DNA from: Methylobacterium thuringiense
GTDB lineage: Bacteria; Pseudomonadota; Alphaproteobacteria; Rhizobiales; Beijerinckiaceae
DNA: 64,000 nt
Direction: 5' to 3'
Assembly: GCF_022179645.1 (NCBI RefSeq)
Contig: NZ_BPRA01000009.1
Coordinates: 1 to 64,000, forward strand
Under the pieces are notes generated by a model, which made no database searches, was not told the DNA's origin, and saw nothing but the letters and a program-made list of their open reading frames with translations. This document shows positions 43,465 through 53,078 of the stretch, in pieces. The number at the start of each line of letters is the position of its first letter. Position 1 is the first letter of the stretch. The position numbers were made by a program, and so were the translations under genes.

Positions 43465-44442
43465 TCAAGGCTCGACCTTGCGCAGCACCAGCGTCGTGCC
43501 GGTGTCGGGATCGCGCCGCCAGCTTCCCTCGCCGGTGGGGACGAGGTTGATGGCGTGGCCGCGCCGCGCCTTCAGGGTCAGGTGGCCGCTGGCGTAGCGC
43601 CACGAGACCGGATCGAACGTCGCGATGCCGCCGTCGCGGCAGCCCGGCAGGATGCGGGCGGGTGAAAGCTCCTTGATCGGCTCACGCTCCGCCTTCGCGG
43701 CAGGAGGACGGGACTCCAGGGCGATCCGGCAGACGTCCTTCTCGGCGAAACGGTCGAGGGCGTAGGTCCCGACGGCCGGCCGGCCGGAACGGTCCTGCCG
43801 CGGGCCGGCCTGCGACTCGGCACGGGTGGTCACCTCCCGGTTGGCGAGCATGCCCGCCCCCAGTACCGGCTGAGAGCCTGGAATGTCGCGAGACGGTGCG
43901 ACGTCGGAAAGACTCGAGCCCACGGCGCCGTCCGGCGCTGCAGGCTCGACCGCGGGCGGGGGCGGAAGCATCGCCAGCGTCTGAAGCGGAACGAGGCTGT
44001 AGGTGCCGCCGTGCTCGGCCTGGCCGCCGAGGCTCCCCTGGTCGGCACGCGGCGTGAAGGTGATCACCGGTCGCACGTTGCGGTCGACGATGCGGATGCC
44101 CTTCTCGGCAAACAGCCAACCGGCCGCTTCGGACAGGATCGGCAGCGCCCGCCGGCAACCGGCGGGAAAACGCAGCACGCGGCCGTCCGGCCCGCTATCG
44201 GCCGAGAGCGTCAACTCGCAGCGCCGGTTGCTGCCGTCGAGGGACATGTCCCACATCCCGACGGCGTCCCCGAGGGTTTCCGGCAGGGTCTTGAGCGGAG
44301 AAACGGGAGGAGCGGCCTGCGTCGGCGGCACCTCGGGCACGGCTGCCGGCGTCTCGTCGCCGCGCAACGGCGTCTCCTGTGCCTGCAGGGACAGGCAGGC
44401 GGCGATCAGGATTGCGAGCCCGGCAGCCGAGCCGCGGATCAT
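43465..44442 (-). CDS. Secreted protein with two AprI/Inh-like protease-inhibitor domains
   Basis: 325 residues from ATG 44442, which overlaps the upstream dehydrogenase stop as ATGA and is therefore preferred. Signal peptide (SAAGLAILIAACLSLQAQ), Pro-rich linker, then two beta-barrel-like repeats. The first is AVGMWDMSLDGSNRRCELTLSAD to GCRRALPILSEAAGWLF; the second is VGTYALDRFAEKDVCRIALES to LPGCRDGGIATFDPVSWRY. Each has the Cys pair and W/F positions of the Inh family, which inhibits serralysin-type metalloproteases in the periplasm. No protease gene is in the window. A tandem double Inh is longer than the usual single-domain inhibitor (about 110-130 residues). Confidence 0.7.
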   Translation of the reverse strand: MIRGSAAGLAILIAACLSLQAQETPLRGDETPAAVPEVPPTQAAPPVSPLKTLPETLGDAVGMWDMSLDGSNRRCELTLSADSGPDGRVLRFPAGCRRALPILSEAAGWLFAEKGIRIVDRNVRPVITFTPRADQGSLGGQAEHGGTYSLVPLQTLAMLPPPPAVEPAAPDGAVGSSLSDVAPSRDIPGSQPVLGAGMLANREVTTRAESQAGPRQDRSGRPAVGTYALDRFAEKDVCRIALESRPPAAKAEREPIKELSPARILPGCRDGGIATFDPVSWRYASGHLTLKARRGHAINLVPTGEGSWRRDPDTGTTLVLRKVEP

Positions 44443-45464
44443 GCTCCGCGGCTCCACGGCGTCTCGGGCACCGGCGTCAGCGGCCCCTTGCCGTCGAACC
44501 AGGCGACGAGGTTGTCGACGAGCAGCCGGCCCATGGCCCTCCGCGTGTGGACCGAGCCCGAGCCGACATGAGGCAGCAGCACGACGTGATCGAGGGCGAG
44601 GAGTTCGGGCGAGACGTGCGGCTCCTTGGCGAAGACGTCCAGCCCGGCGCTGTGGATCGTGCCGGATCTCAGCGCCTCGGCCAGTGCCGCCTCGTCGATG
44701 ATGCTGCCGCGGGCGACGTTGATCACGATTCCGTCCGGCCCGAGCGCCGCCAGCACCGCGGCGTCGACCATGCCGTCGGTGCCGGGTCCGCCGGGCGCCA
44801 CCACCATCAGCACGTCGACGGCCTTCGCCATCCCCATCAGGGTAGTGTGGTAGGTGTAGGCGACGCCGGGCTTCCTGCTGCGGCCGTGGTAGTGGATCGC
44901 GACATCGAAGCCTTCGAGACGCCGGGCGATTGCCTGCCCGATCCGGCCGAGCCCGAGGATGCCGACCCGGCGCTCGCGTAGGGTTGCGGTGAGCGGGTAG
45001 GGCTTTTCCGGCCAGCGGCCGGCCCGCAGGTAGCGGTCGACCTGTGGGATCTGGCGCACGGTGGCCAACAGCAGCCCGAGCGCCAGGTCGGCGACCTCGT
45101 CGGAGAGAACGTCGGGCGTGTTGGTGACGACGATGCCGCGCCGTCCGGCCTCGAGCGCGTCGATGGTGTCGTAACCGACGCCGAAATTCGAGACGATTTC
45201 GAGATTGGGCAGCCGCTCGAACAAGGCGGCATCGACCACGGTCTGGGAGCCGACGGCGAGACCGCGGATGCGCGGACCGATCTCGTTCAAGAACGCCTCA
45301 CGGTCGGGCGCCTGATCGAGGCGGTTCATCCGGAACCGGGCATCGAGTGCCTCGACGATGTCGGGCTGCAGGTGGCGGATCGTCAGGATGTCGGGCGCGG
45401 AGGTATCGGGCACTGGCCTGGAGTCCCGTATGGCGGTTCCCGCCGGCTTAGCGCCGGGCTGCAT
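44439..45464 (-). CDS. D-isomer-specific 2-hydroxyacid dehydrogenase (hydroxypyruvate/glyoxylate reductase type)
   Basis: 341 residues. FGVGYDTIDALEAGRRGIVVTNTPDVLSDEVADLALGLLLATVR is the substrate-side region; NAD(P) motif GILGLGRIGQAIARRLEGF; catalytic Arg in NVARGSIIDEAAL, Glu near FAKEP and His in LLPHVGSGSVHTRRAMG. It interconverts 2-keto and 2-hydroxy acids such as hydroxypyruvate and glyoxylate, relevant to the serine cycle if the host is a methylotroph (inference). First gene of a two-gene unit with the Inh protein. Confidence 0.85.
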   Translation of the reverse strand: MQPGAKPAGTAIRDSRPVPDTSAPDILTIRHLQPDIVEALDARFRMNRLDQAPDREAFLNEIGPRIRGLAVGSQTVVDAALFERLPNLEIVSNFGVGYDTIDALEAGRRGIVVTNTPDVLSDEVADLALGLLLATVRQIPQVDRYLRAGRWPEKPYPLTATLRERRVGILGLGRIGQAIARRLEGFDVAIHYHGRSRKPGVAYTYHTTLMGMAKAVDVLMVVAPGGPGTDGMVDAAVLAALGPDGIVINVARGSIIDEAALAEALRSGTIHSAGLDVFAKEPHVSPELLALDHVVLLPHVGSGSVHTRRAMGRLLVDNLVAWFDGKGPLTPVPETPWSRGA

Positions 45465-45494
45465 GGCGGTCCAGCGCAGCCGCTCGGGAGAGCG

Positions 45495-45962
45495 TCAAGG
45501 TCGCAGGTAGGACCAGCCCTGCTCCTGCAACTCGCTGAGATGCACGACGCCGGCCGGGACGTCGTCGGCCTCCGCGATCTGCGGGATCGCGTCGGGCGTC
45601 TTCCCCTCCGCCTCGGCCATGGCCCGCCGGGCGTTCTGGCAGGCGGAGAACCGCACGAACGGATAGCGCTGCCTGATCTCGGCGATCCGCGCCCTCACCG
45701 GCGAGGTATCCGCCCGCACCATCGCGTAACCCGGCCCGAACGCCGTCAGGTCGATGGCCACGCTGTCGCCCGTGCCCGCGTAGTGCTTGGCGATGTTCAC
45801 GATGTTGGTGAGGGCGAGATTCATCAGCGCCGGATCGGCGGAGCTGACCTGGAGGGCGATGCGATGCAGCGGTTTGGCCTCCTCGGCCCGAAGGGCGGAC
45901 GCGGTCAGGGCGAGGAGCAAGCCGGCAGCACCGCCGGCCCGCAGGAGAGAACGTCGATCCAT
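45495..45962 (-). CDS. DsrE-family secreted protein
   Basis: 155 residues from ATG 45962. A twin-arginine-like signal (MDRRSLLRAGGAAGLLLALTA) is followed by a DsrE fold: HRIALQVSSADPALMNLALTNIVNIAKHYAG, then IDLTAFGPGYAMVRAD and FVRFSACQNARRAMAE, where the Cys may be the active or sulfur-carrier residue. DsrE-like proteins take part in sulfur trafficking; the periplasmic relatives are uncharacterised. It directly follows the truncated cyclase on the same strand. Confidence 0.75.
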   Translation of the reverse strand: MDRRSLLRAGGAAGLLLALTASALRAEEAKPLHRIALQVSSADPALMNLALTNIVNIAKHYAGTGDSVAIDLTAFGPGYAMVRADTSPVRARIAEIRQRYPFVRFSACQNARRAMAEAEGKTPDAIPQIAEADDVPAGVVHLSELQEQGWSYLRP

Positions 45963-45984
45963 GGCCTGCTCCCCGCTCGATCCG

Positions 45985-46347
45985 TCAGCCGGCGCCATTG
46001 AGGGCGAAATAGGCCTTCACGCTCACCGACAGGTCGAAGCGGCCGCCCGGATGCATCGGCCAGCCGCCTTCGTCTGCCTGAATGCGTCGCAGATAGGTGC
46101 CGATCCGCGCCTGCAGCGGTTCGTCGATCCGGTCGAGATAGTGCTGGAGCAGCACGTAGTCGGCGGGGATCGTCGCGTCCGCCTCGAGCGGAAACACCCA
46201 ATGCCCGTCCGTCCGGCGCCGCCAGCCGAGCGCCGCCACGGCCCGGCGGATCGCGGTCGCCAGCGACGCGCGCGGTGTTGTCCCGTGCTCCAACGGATCG
46301 ATCACCGGGCGGTGAGGGAACGTGAAGGCCTCAAGCGGTCTCGACAT
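45985..46347 (-). pseudogene. shc: Squalene-hopene cyclase, N-terminal fragment only
   Basis: 120 residues from ATG 46347. DGHWVFPLEADATIPADYVLLQHYLDRIDEPLQ, then RIGTYLRRIQADEGGWPMHPGGRFDLSVSVKAYFALNGAG and stop, is the start of a squalene-hopene cyclase (including the first QW-type motif GGW). Complete enzymes have about 650-700 residues with the DxDD motif; here everything after KAYFAL is gone and a DsrE gene starts 22 bp later. The fragment cannot cyclise squalene. Codon use remains GC-rich, so the truncation may be recent or the stub may still be translated. The frame is open to 46413. Confidence 0.85.
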
Positions 46348-46595
46348 CACTCCCTCGGAGGCTCCGAGCGTGTTCTTGGCTCGACTGTAGCGTGTGATTT
46401 CGCCGACGGACAATCCAGCAGCGCTTCGACCCAGCCTGAGTTTCGGCTGCAGGCATCGCGGTCGAGCATGACAGCCGGCCTCTTCCGAAACGCGCTCGGG
46501 AGCGCTACTAGATGGGATCTGGAACGATCCCAGTCCGTGCGCGCGATCAGTCGCGCCGCGAGGCCGACACCCGCAGCCCTTCGACCGACAGCGCC

Positions 46596-48011
46596 ATGAC
46601 CGCTCCCCGCACCCTCTACGACAAGATCTGGGACGACCACGTCGTCGAGACCCTGCCGGACGGCAACACGCTGCTCTACATCGACCGCCACCTCGTCCAC
46701 GAAGTGACGAGCCCCCAGGCGTTCGAAGGACTGCGCGTCGCCGGCCGAAAGGTGCGCGCTCCCGAAAAGACGCTCGCGGTGGTGGACCACAACGTCCAGA
46801 CCTCGGACCGCTCCAAGGGCATCGAGGATCCCGAGAGCCGCACGCAGCTCGAGGCCTTGGCCGAGAACGTGCGCGACTTCGGCATCGAGTTCTACGACGC
46901 CCTCGACCGGCGCCAGGGCATCGTCCACATCATCGGCCCCGAACAGGGTTTCACCCAGCCCGGCCAGACCATCGTCTGCGGCGACAGCCACACCTCGACC
47001 CACGGGGCCTTCGGGGCTCTCGCGCACGGCATCGGCACGTCGGAGGTCGAGCACGTGCTCGCCACGCAGACGTTGATCCAGCGCAAGGCCAAGAACATGC
47101 GCGTGACGGTCGACGGCACCCTGCCGCCGCATGTCAGCGCCAAGGACATCGTGCTCGCGATCATCGGCGAGATCGGCACCGCCGGCGGCACCGGCCACGT
47201 CATCGAATATGCCGGCGAGGCCATCCGCGCCCTCTCGATGGAAGGCCGGATGACGATCTGCAACATGTCGATCGAAGGCGGCGCACGGGCCGGCCTCGTC
47301 GCGCCGGACGCCACCACCTTCGCCTATGTCGAGGGCCGGCCGAAGGCGCCGCAAGGCGCGGCTTTCGCCAAGGCGCGGGCCTATTGGGAAAGCCTCGTCA
47401 CCGACGAAGGCGCGCATTTCGACCGCGAGGTGCGGCTCGATGCGGCCAGCCTCCCGCCCATCGTCTCTTGGGGCACCAGCCCGGAGGACGTGGTCTCGAT
47501 CCAGGGCGTGGTGCCGGACCCGGCCGTCATCGCCGACGAGAACAAACGGCAGTCGAAGGAGCAAGCACTCGCCTATATGGGCCTGACCCCCGGCACGCGG
47601 ATGACCGACATCACCCTTGACCGCATCTTCATCGGCTCCTGCACCAACGGCCGCATCGAGGATCTGCGCATCGTCGCGCAGATGGTCGAGGGCCGGAAGG
47701 TGCACGAGAGCATCTCGGCGATGGTGGTGCCGGGTTCGGGTTTGGTGAAGGCGCAGGCCGAGGCCGAGGGCATCGACCGCATCCTCAAGGAGGCCGGCTT
47801 CGACTGGCGTGAGCCCGGATGCTCGATGTGCCTCGGCATGAACGCCGACCGGCTGAGCCCGCTGGAGCGCTGCGCCTCCACATCGAACCGCAACTTCGAG
47901 GGCCGCCAGGGCCATCGCGGGCGCACGCATCTCGTCTCCCCGGCCATGGCGGCGGCGGCGGCGGTGGCCGGCCGCTTCGTCGATATCCGGGACTGGCGCG
48001 GGCAGGCTTGA
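46596..48011 (+). CDS. leuC: 3-isopropylmalate dehydratase large subunit
   Basis: 471 residues from ATG 46596. [12 protein letters not shown] and the aconitase-type motifs [34 protein letters not shown] are diagnostic. The [4Fe-4S] ligands are Cys349 ([12 protein letters not shown]), Cys409 and Cys412 ([10 protein letters not shown]). It isomerises 2- to 3-isopropylmalate in leucine synthesis together with LeuD, whose gene is not in the window. Monocistronic here. Confidence 0.95.
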   Translation: MTAPRTLYDKIWDDHVVETLPDGNTLLYIDRHLVHEVTSPQAFEGLRVAGRKVRAPEKTLAVVDHNVQTSDRSKGIEDPESRTQLEALAENVRDFGIEFYDALDRRQGIVHIIGPEQGFTQPGQTIVCGDSHTSTHGAFGALAHGIGTSEVEHVLATQTLIQRKAKNMRVTVDGTLPPHVSAKDIVLAIIGEIGTAGGTGHVIEYAGEAIRALSMEGRMTICNMSIEGGARAGLVAPDATTFAYVEGRPKAPQGAAFAKARAYWESLVTDEGAHFDREVRLDAASLPPIVSWGTSPEDVVSIQGVVPDPAVIADENKRQSKEQALAYMGLTPGTRMTDITLDRIFIGSCTNGRIEDLRIVAQMVEGRKVHESISAMVVPGSGLVKAQAEAEGIDRILKEAGFDWREPGCSMCLGMNADRLSPLERCASTSNRNFEGRQGHRGRTHLVSPAMAAAAAVAGRFVDIRDWRGQA

Positions 48012-48462
48012 GCCTCACGGCAGCGGACCGCATCGTCCTCCGCTGCGACCGCGAGTAGGAATGAGGGCAGTGCATGGTCGCTGTGGAAGGCGGGCGCGTG
48101 ACGGGACGATCGGCGCTCATCCTCTTGGGGCGATCCCGGCAGCTTCCGGCGCCCTTGCCGAAGGGGCTGCCTCGCCCCTTCCGAGCCAAAGCCACCGGAA
48201 CGCCTGCAAGACTTTCTCTCCCACAGCGATAGCTGGGAAGTGCTGGAGGGCTTTTCCGGCAGCCGGGTCGAGCGCAAGCCGCCGGAGGATATGATCGCGG
48301 GCTGTCGCAAATACGATCCGGCGATCCGCTGGGACGACCGGCCGGTCCGGCGATAGCTCTTCTTCGCGCGCGAACTGGTCACTTCGCCCGGCGGGGCAGA
48401 TGCGATAGGGGCTCAGCGGCCAGACGCGCTCTGCCGCGATCGGACAAAGGCGGCGGGGTTCT
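48012..48462. other. Intergenic, 451 bp, with a coding-like remnant
   Basis: No complete gene. A plus-strand frame without a start codon (48102-48356) ends with ERLQDFLSHSDSWEVLEGFSG and RKPPEDMIAGCRKYDPAIRWDDRPVRR before TAG; from about 48195 it has GC-rich third positions like a real gene. It may be the 3' end of a lost gene next to the RhuM island; the family is not recognised. Confidence 0.35.
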
Positions 48463-49494
48463 CTACTTGCGCGGTATCCTGCCGAGGGCTTTGGCCTCTT
48501 TTGCAAGTGCGGAAATCCGTTCGTCCGCTTCCCGCTGACGTTCCAACTTACGCCGATAATCGAACTGATCGTATTCTTGCTCCGCCAGGCGCTTCGCATC
48601 CAAGGCCTTCACGCGACCGCCTGCCCGGAGAATAGCGCGACCCAGTTGTTGCAGCTGTCGAACCAAAAGGCTTCTCGCGTCTTCCATTATTAAAATTCTA
48701 CCTAGATCTAATTGGTCTTCAAATATATCTAACAATATTGTTGTAAGTCTATTAAGTTCTCTGATTTCCCTTTCCGTGAGATAATTTTTCGAGACACTTA
48801 CATCGGCCTTTCTGATGCTATCATTTGGCCAAGCTTGTAAGCCCATGTTATCGGCAGAATGGTCGGCTCTTGTCGATACGATTTCCGCTGGCGTATGCGA
48901 GGTTACTGCGTAAACAAGTTTCGCTTGCGTATGCTGATAAAATTCTCTCGCGGCAGCTGTCGTTCCATCGTAATCTCGGCAAAGTGCGCAGATCTGACGC
49001 AGCTCACGGTAGACATTCGCCTCATCGGACCTGATATCGCGAATGATTTCGCGTAGTTCCGTGATCCGATCGGCGTTGTCGGGCTGCTTCAGACGTGGTG
49101 CGTCGACCACGAAACCCTTCTTGGCGAATTGAACCAGAACGCCGGTTGCCCATCGCCGGAACAACGTTGCTTGCGCCGAGGAGACACGGTAGCCAACCGA
49201 GATGACCATATCCAGGCTGTAAAGGGACGCCGGACGACCGGTGGTTGTTTGCACTTTTTGCAAAGAAGCCGATTCGTCGAGCTCTTTCTCCTCGAACACG
49301 TTGGCAATGTGCCGGGAGATGGTCGAGACGTCGCGACCGAAAAGCTGAGCGATCTGCCCCTGCGTCATCCAGAGCGCCTCGCCCACAAACCGGATGTCCA
49401 GCCGAAGGCCTTTGTCGGTTGCGTACACGAGAAAGCGATCGCCGGTTTCCGGCTCCTCGACCAAGTGAACCGGTTCGTTATCCTCGGGGCCCAT
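48463..49494 (-). CDS. RhuM-family (virulence-associated) protein
   Basis: 343 residues from ATG 49494 (MGPEDNEPVHLVEEPETGDRF). Core: LWMTQGQIAQLFGRDVSTISRHIANVFEEKELDESASLQKVQTT, a helix-turn-helix-like start, then YSLDMVISVGYRVSSAQATLFRRWAT, the RhuM hallmark, and a C-terminal helical region. RhuM proteins occur in accessory islands, often near restriction or other defence genes, and their function is unsettled. Base composition is foreign: 48721-48780 has 18 G/C of 60, against over 65% nearby. Likely acquired by transfer. Confidence 0.85.
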   Translation of the reverse strand: MGPEDNEPVHLVEEPETGDRFLVYATDKGLRLDIRFVGEALWMTQGQIAQLFGRDVSTISRHIANVFEEKELDESASLQKVQTTTGRPASLYSLDMVISVGYRVSSAQATLFRRWATGVLVQFAKKGFVVDAPRLKQPDNADRITELREIIRDIRSDEANVYRELRQICALCRDYDGTTAAAREFYQHTQAKLVYAVTSHTPAEIVSTRADHSADNMGLQAWPNDSIRKADVSVSKNYLTEREIRELNRLTTILLDIFEDQLDLGRILIMEDARSLLVRQLQQLGRAILRAGGRVKALDAKRLAEQEYDQFDYRRKLERQREADERISALAKEAKALGRIPRK

Positions 49495-49587
49495 AAAGCG
49501 GCGCGACCTTGTTGACGGAGAACATTCCGGCAACCTTATTAGGTCGATCGCTTTCGTCAAAATGCGTCCCACCATGCCGAGGCGATC

Positions 49588-50520
49588 GTGGAGTCCCACA
49601 CCAGCCTACCTGTCCCCGCCCGCTCCAACCCGGCAGCGCTCGCCTACTCCATGCTGGTCCTGACCACGCTGATGTGGGCGGGCAACGCGGTGGCCGGCAA
49701 ATGGGCGACGGGGGAGGTCTCGCCGCAGGTGCTGACGACGCTGCGCTGGGCGATCGGCTTCGCCGTGCTCGCACTGATCGCGCCGCGCCAGTCGGCCGAG
49801 GACTGGCGCCTGCTGGCGCGCCGGCCGGTCTATCTGTTCGCCATGGGCGCCAGCGGCTTCACCGCCTATGCGAGCCTGTTCTACCTCGCCGGCACCTATA
49901 CGAGCGCGACCAACGTCGCCCTGTTCCAGGGTTCGATCCCCGTGCTCGTCATGCTGATGAACTTTTTCGTCAGCCGGACACCGGTAACCAGCGGACAGGC
50001 CGTCGGCGCAGCGATCACTCTGATGGGCGCGGGCGTGGCGGCGACGCATGGCGACTGGAGCGTGCTGCGGACCTTCTCGTTCAATCTCGGCGACGGGCTG
50101 ATGCTCGCCGCCTGCCTGTTCTACGCCGGATACACCGTGGGGCTGGCCTCCCGGCCCAGAGTGGCGGGACTGGCCTTCTTCACGGCGATCGCCGCGACGG
50201 CGCTCGTCACCTCGCTGCCGCCGCTCGCCGTCGAATGGGCGGCCGGCCACCTGATCTGGCCGACCGCGAAGGGCTGGGCCGTCGTCGCCTTCGTCGCGAT
50301 CGGCCCGACATTGGCCGCGCAGCTCTTCTTCATCCGCGGCGTCGAGCTGATCGGACCGAACCGCGCCGGCCTGTTCGTGAACCTCGTACCGGTCTTCGGC
50401 GCAGGCCTCGCGGTTATGCTCCTGGACGAGCCCTTCGGCGCGACGCAGGCGACCGCCCTCGCCCTGGTCCTCGGCGGCATCGCCGTCGCCGAACGCTTCC
50501 GGCCGGGCCAGGGTCGGTGA
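49588..50520 (+). CDS. EamA/DMT-family transporter
   Basis: 310 residues, GTG start. Ten predicted membrane helices in two EamA repeats: MLVLTTLMWAGNAVAGKWA to GAAITLMGAGVAATHG, and LAACLFYAGYTVGLAS to GPNRAGLFVNLVPVFGAGLAVMLLDEPF. Motifs are typical of inner-membrane drug/metabolite exporters (RhaT/YdcZ-like group). Substrate unknown. Divergent from the RhuM gene with 93 bp between. Confidence 0.85.
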   Translation: MESHTSLPVPARSNPAALAYSMLVLTTLMWAGNAVAGKWATGEVSPQVLTTLRWAIGFAVLALIAPRQSAEDWRLLARRPVYLFAMGASGFTAYASLFYLAGTYTSATNVALFQGSIPVLVMLMNFFVSRTPVTSGQAVGAAITLMGAGVAATHGDWSVLRTFSFNLGDGLMLAACLFYAGYTVGLASRPRVAGLAFFTAIAATALVTSLPPLAVEWAAGHLIWPTAKGWAVVAFVAIGPTLAAQLFFIRGVELIGPNRAGLFVNLVPVFGAGLAVMLLDEPFGATQATALALVLGGIAVAERFRPGQGR

Positions 50521-50544
50521 CCCGCTTCGCAGTCGGGAGACCGC

Positions 50545-51474
50545 CTATCCGGCCGGCGTGTCGGCCACGAGCAGCAGCGACGCGCCCTCGTCCGTCGTCT
50601 TCGGTGTCGGCTTGATCGTCCACATCGCGTAGCCGCCGAGGAAGCCGATCACGGTGGAGGCATGCCAGGCCCAGGAATGCCGGTAGTGCCGGTCCCGGCA
50701 CTTCACCGGCGAGCAGCGCGCCATCCAGTAGACCAGTCCGTCGACATCGGCCCAGGGCGCCGTCTCGACCGTCGCGTTCACGAGGCCGACGCGGGCCGCG
50801 ATCGCCGTCAGCGCGTCCGCAGTCCACCAGGTCAGGTGGTGCGGCACGGCGTTGATCAGGTAGTTCGGAATCCTGGTGTGGGCCGCCGGCACGTGCGGCA
50901 CGCCGATGATGACGCGCCCACCGGGCCGGACCGCCCGCATCATGGTCCCGAGCATCGCCACCGGGTTCTCGACATGTTCGAGGACCTGGAACGCGGTGCA
51001 GGCGTCATAGGCGCCGGCATGGGCCGCGAGGTGATCGGTCAGCGTCTCGATGCGGGCCCACTCAGATCCGGGCTCGCCGGAGAAATGCGGATCGAGGCCG
51101 GTATAGCGCGCGTGGTGCACCGCATGGCGAAAGGCCCCGAAGCCGCAGCCGACGTCGAGGACGCGCTCGTTCGGGCGGATATGGCGTGCGGCGAGGGTGA
51201 ACTCGGAGCGCGGATGGCCCTCGCGCGGGTAGTAACGGCTGCTCAGCCGCTCGTAGAGCGACCTGTAGAATCCCGCATCGCCCTCCAGCATCGGGTCGAA
51301 GAAGTAGAGACCCGTCGCCGATTCCCACAACCCGAAGCGCGTCGTGCCCTTGAAGCTCGGCAGCGCGTCCACGCGCAGGGTGATGCGCCAGAGGTCGGCG
51401 AGGAACCCGGCGCCGACCCACTGCACGAGGCGGATCGCCGGCTCGCCGGTGATCGGGCACGGCGGAGGGGTCAT
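50545..51474 (-). CDS. SAM-dependent methyltransferase (class I)
   Basis: 309 residues from ATG 51474. SAM motif I VLDVGCGFGAFRHAV, FQVLEHVENPVAML (post-II/III region) and RPGGRVIIGVPHVP are clear. The N-terminus (CPITGEPAIRLVQWVGAGFLADLWRI) with a Cys resembles methyltransferases acting on sugars or polyketides. A C-terminal hydrophobic stretch (ASTVIGFLGGYAMWTI) could tether it to the membrane. Convergent with the EamA gene; substrate unknown. Confidence 0.8.
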   Translation of the reverse strand: MTPPPCPITGEPAIRLVQWVGAGFLADLWRITLRVDALPSFKGTTRFGLWESATGLYFFDPMLEGDAGFYRSLYERLSSRYYPREGHPRSEFTLAARHIRPNERVLDVGCGFGAFRHAVHHARYTGLDPHFSGEPGSEWARIETLTDHLAAHAGAYDACTAFQVLEHVENPVAMLGTMMRAVRPGGRVIIGVPHVPAAHTRIPNYLINAVPHHLTWWTADALTAIAARVGLVNATVETAPWADVDGLVYWMARCSPVKCRDRHYRHSWAWHASTVIGFLGGYAMWTIKPTPKTTDEGASLLLVADTPAG

Positions 51475-51568
51475 CGGGCGCTTTCGATCGGCGCGGCCGG
51501 GCGCCACCGGTTTACGGGGACCCGCGATCCTGGAACAGGACGCGACTCCCCGCAAGCGACCAAGGTCG

Positions 51569-53074
51569 TCAGGCCGGCCGAACCCTCAGACCCTGTCCGG
51601 CATCGGTCGCAGCGGACGGGCTGCCGCCCTCGCCGAACAGCGTGTCGAGCCGAGCCTGCTCGGCGGCGCTCCGGGGAAGCAATGCGGCCGCCCCCAAGAA
51701 AATCGCGAGATTGACGATCAGCCCGACGAAGCCGGAGGTCAGGCCCCAGGCCCAGGGGACGCCGAGCGGATAGAGCAGTTGCAGCACAGCCACGACCGCG
51801 ATGCCGGCGAGCATGCCCGTGAGAGCGCCGGCGGCGTTGCCGGCCTTCGAGAAAATGCCGAGGTAGAGCGGTACCGCAATCTGCACCATCACCTGGAAGG
51901 CGAACAGGCCGATCGAGAACAGCGAGGGCAGGGGCAGGCAGGCGATGACGGCCGAGAGGGCGGTGATAGCGGCTATGGCGATCTGGGAGGTCAGCATGAG
52001 CCCGCGCTCGCTCAGGAGCCGGTAGGGATGCACCACGTCGTTGGCGATCTGCGCGCCCATGGACTGCACGGTGGCGTCGATGTTGCCCATGGAGGCCGCG
52101 AACACGATGACGCCGGCGAGCGCCAGCAGCGGCACGCCCCCGGCCGCCTGGTTCAGCGTGAACCACGCCGTCTCCGGGCTCGCCAGCACGTCGGGGCGCG
52201 AGGAGGCCAGCAGCGCCAGGAAGCCGAGGCTCGTGACGAAGACCAGTGACAGCGGCGCGCAATAGGCCGAGGAGCGCTTCACCGCCTCGACGCCGGAGCC
52301 GGTGTAGAGCCGGATGAACAGGTCCGGCCAGCACAGCGAGCAGAGCAGCGGCAAGAGCGTCAGCGAAAAGAACAGCAGCGGCACGTCCGAGTTCGCACCC
52401 GGCAGGGCGAGCTTCGTCGCCGGCACGGCATCGAGCGAGGCCCCTTGCGAAAATAGCCAGACGATGAGGCCGATCATCAGGCCGCTGCCGACGATGTAGG
52501 CGACGATGCCCTGAAAGACGTCGGAGATGACGATGCCGCGCATGCCCATGCGGATGGTCCAGACCTGGCGCAGCGACATCACCGCGACGCCGAGGATCAC
52601 CGAAGTGGTGAAGCCAAGATGTCCGAGGCCGAGGGCATAGAACACCGCGCCGAGGGACTGCATCCCCAGCACCATCCATGGAAACAGCCCGAGCACGCCG
52701 ATCAGCGCCGCGACCACGCGGATCCCCCGCGAGCCGTAGCGGAGCGCCATCAGGTCGGGCTGCGTCTTGAGGTCGTGGCGGGCGCCCCAGGTCCAGACCC
52801 GCTGTGCCATCAGGTACATGACCACCGGCGCGAGCATGGTCGAGACGCCGAGGCCGACGACTCCGTTGCCGACGATGAAGCCGAAGGCACCGAGGAAGAC
52901 CGTGCCCGGCTGGTAGGTGTTGAAGAACGCCATCGCCTGGAAGAAGCCGCCGAAGGAGCGGCCGGCCACTGTGAAATCCGCGAAATTCCGGTCGGCGACG
53001 TAGGAACGCTGCAGGATGAGGACGACGGCGGCGAAGAACAGCGCCAGCGCGCCGTAGGTGACGAGGATGCCCAT
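51569..53074 (-). CDS. Sodium:solute symporter (SSS family)
   Basis: 501 residues, about 13 membrane helices. Family features include FTVAGRSFGGFFQAMAFFNTYQPGTVFLGAFGF, the core FPWMVLGMQSLGAV and GNIDATVQSMGAQIANDVVHPYR. It imports an organic solute with Na+. It is preceded by a DUF3311 gene, the usual small partner of this transporter branch (as in many proteobacterial operons). The substrate cannot be read; a carboxylate is likely by family. Confidence 0.85.
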   Translation of the reverse strand: MGILVTYGALALFFAAVVLILQRSYVADRNFADFTVAGRSFGGFFQAMAFFNTYQPGTVFLGAFGFIVGNGVVGLGVSTMLAPVVMYLMAQRVWTWGARHDLKTQPDLMALRYGSRGIRVVAALIGVLGLFPWMVLGMQSLGAVFYALGLGHLGFTTSVILGVAVMSLRQVWTIRMGMRGIVISDVFQGIVAYIVGSGLMIGLIVWLFSQGASLDAVPATKLALPGANSDVPLLFFSLTLLPLLCSLCWPDLFIRLYTGSGVEAVKRSSAYCAPLSLVFVTSLGFLALLASSRPDVLASPETAWFTLNQAAGGVPLLALAGVIVFAASMGNIDATVQSMGAQIANDVVHPYRLLSERGLMLTSQIAIAAITALSAVIACLPLPSLFSIGLFAFQVMVQIAVPLYLGIFSKAGNAAGALTGMLAGIAVVAVLQLLYPLGVPWAWGLTSGFVGLIVNLAIFLGAAALLPRSAAEQARLDTLFGEGGSPSAATDAGQGLRVRPA

Positions 53075-53078
53075 TGGG

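Noticed and set aside
48102-48356. Complete gene downstream of leuC
   Set aside because: The frame has no start codon before an internal Met near the end; it can only be a remnant.
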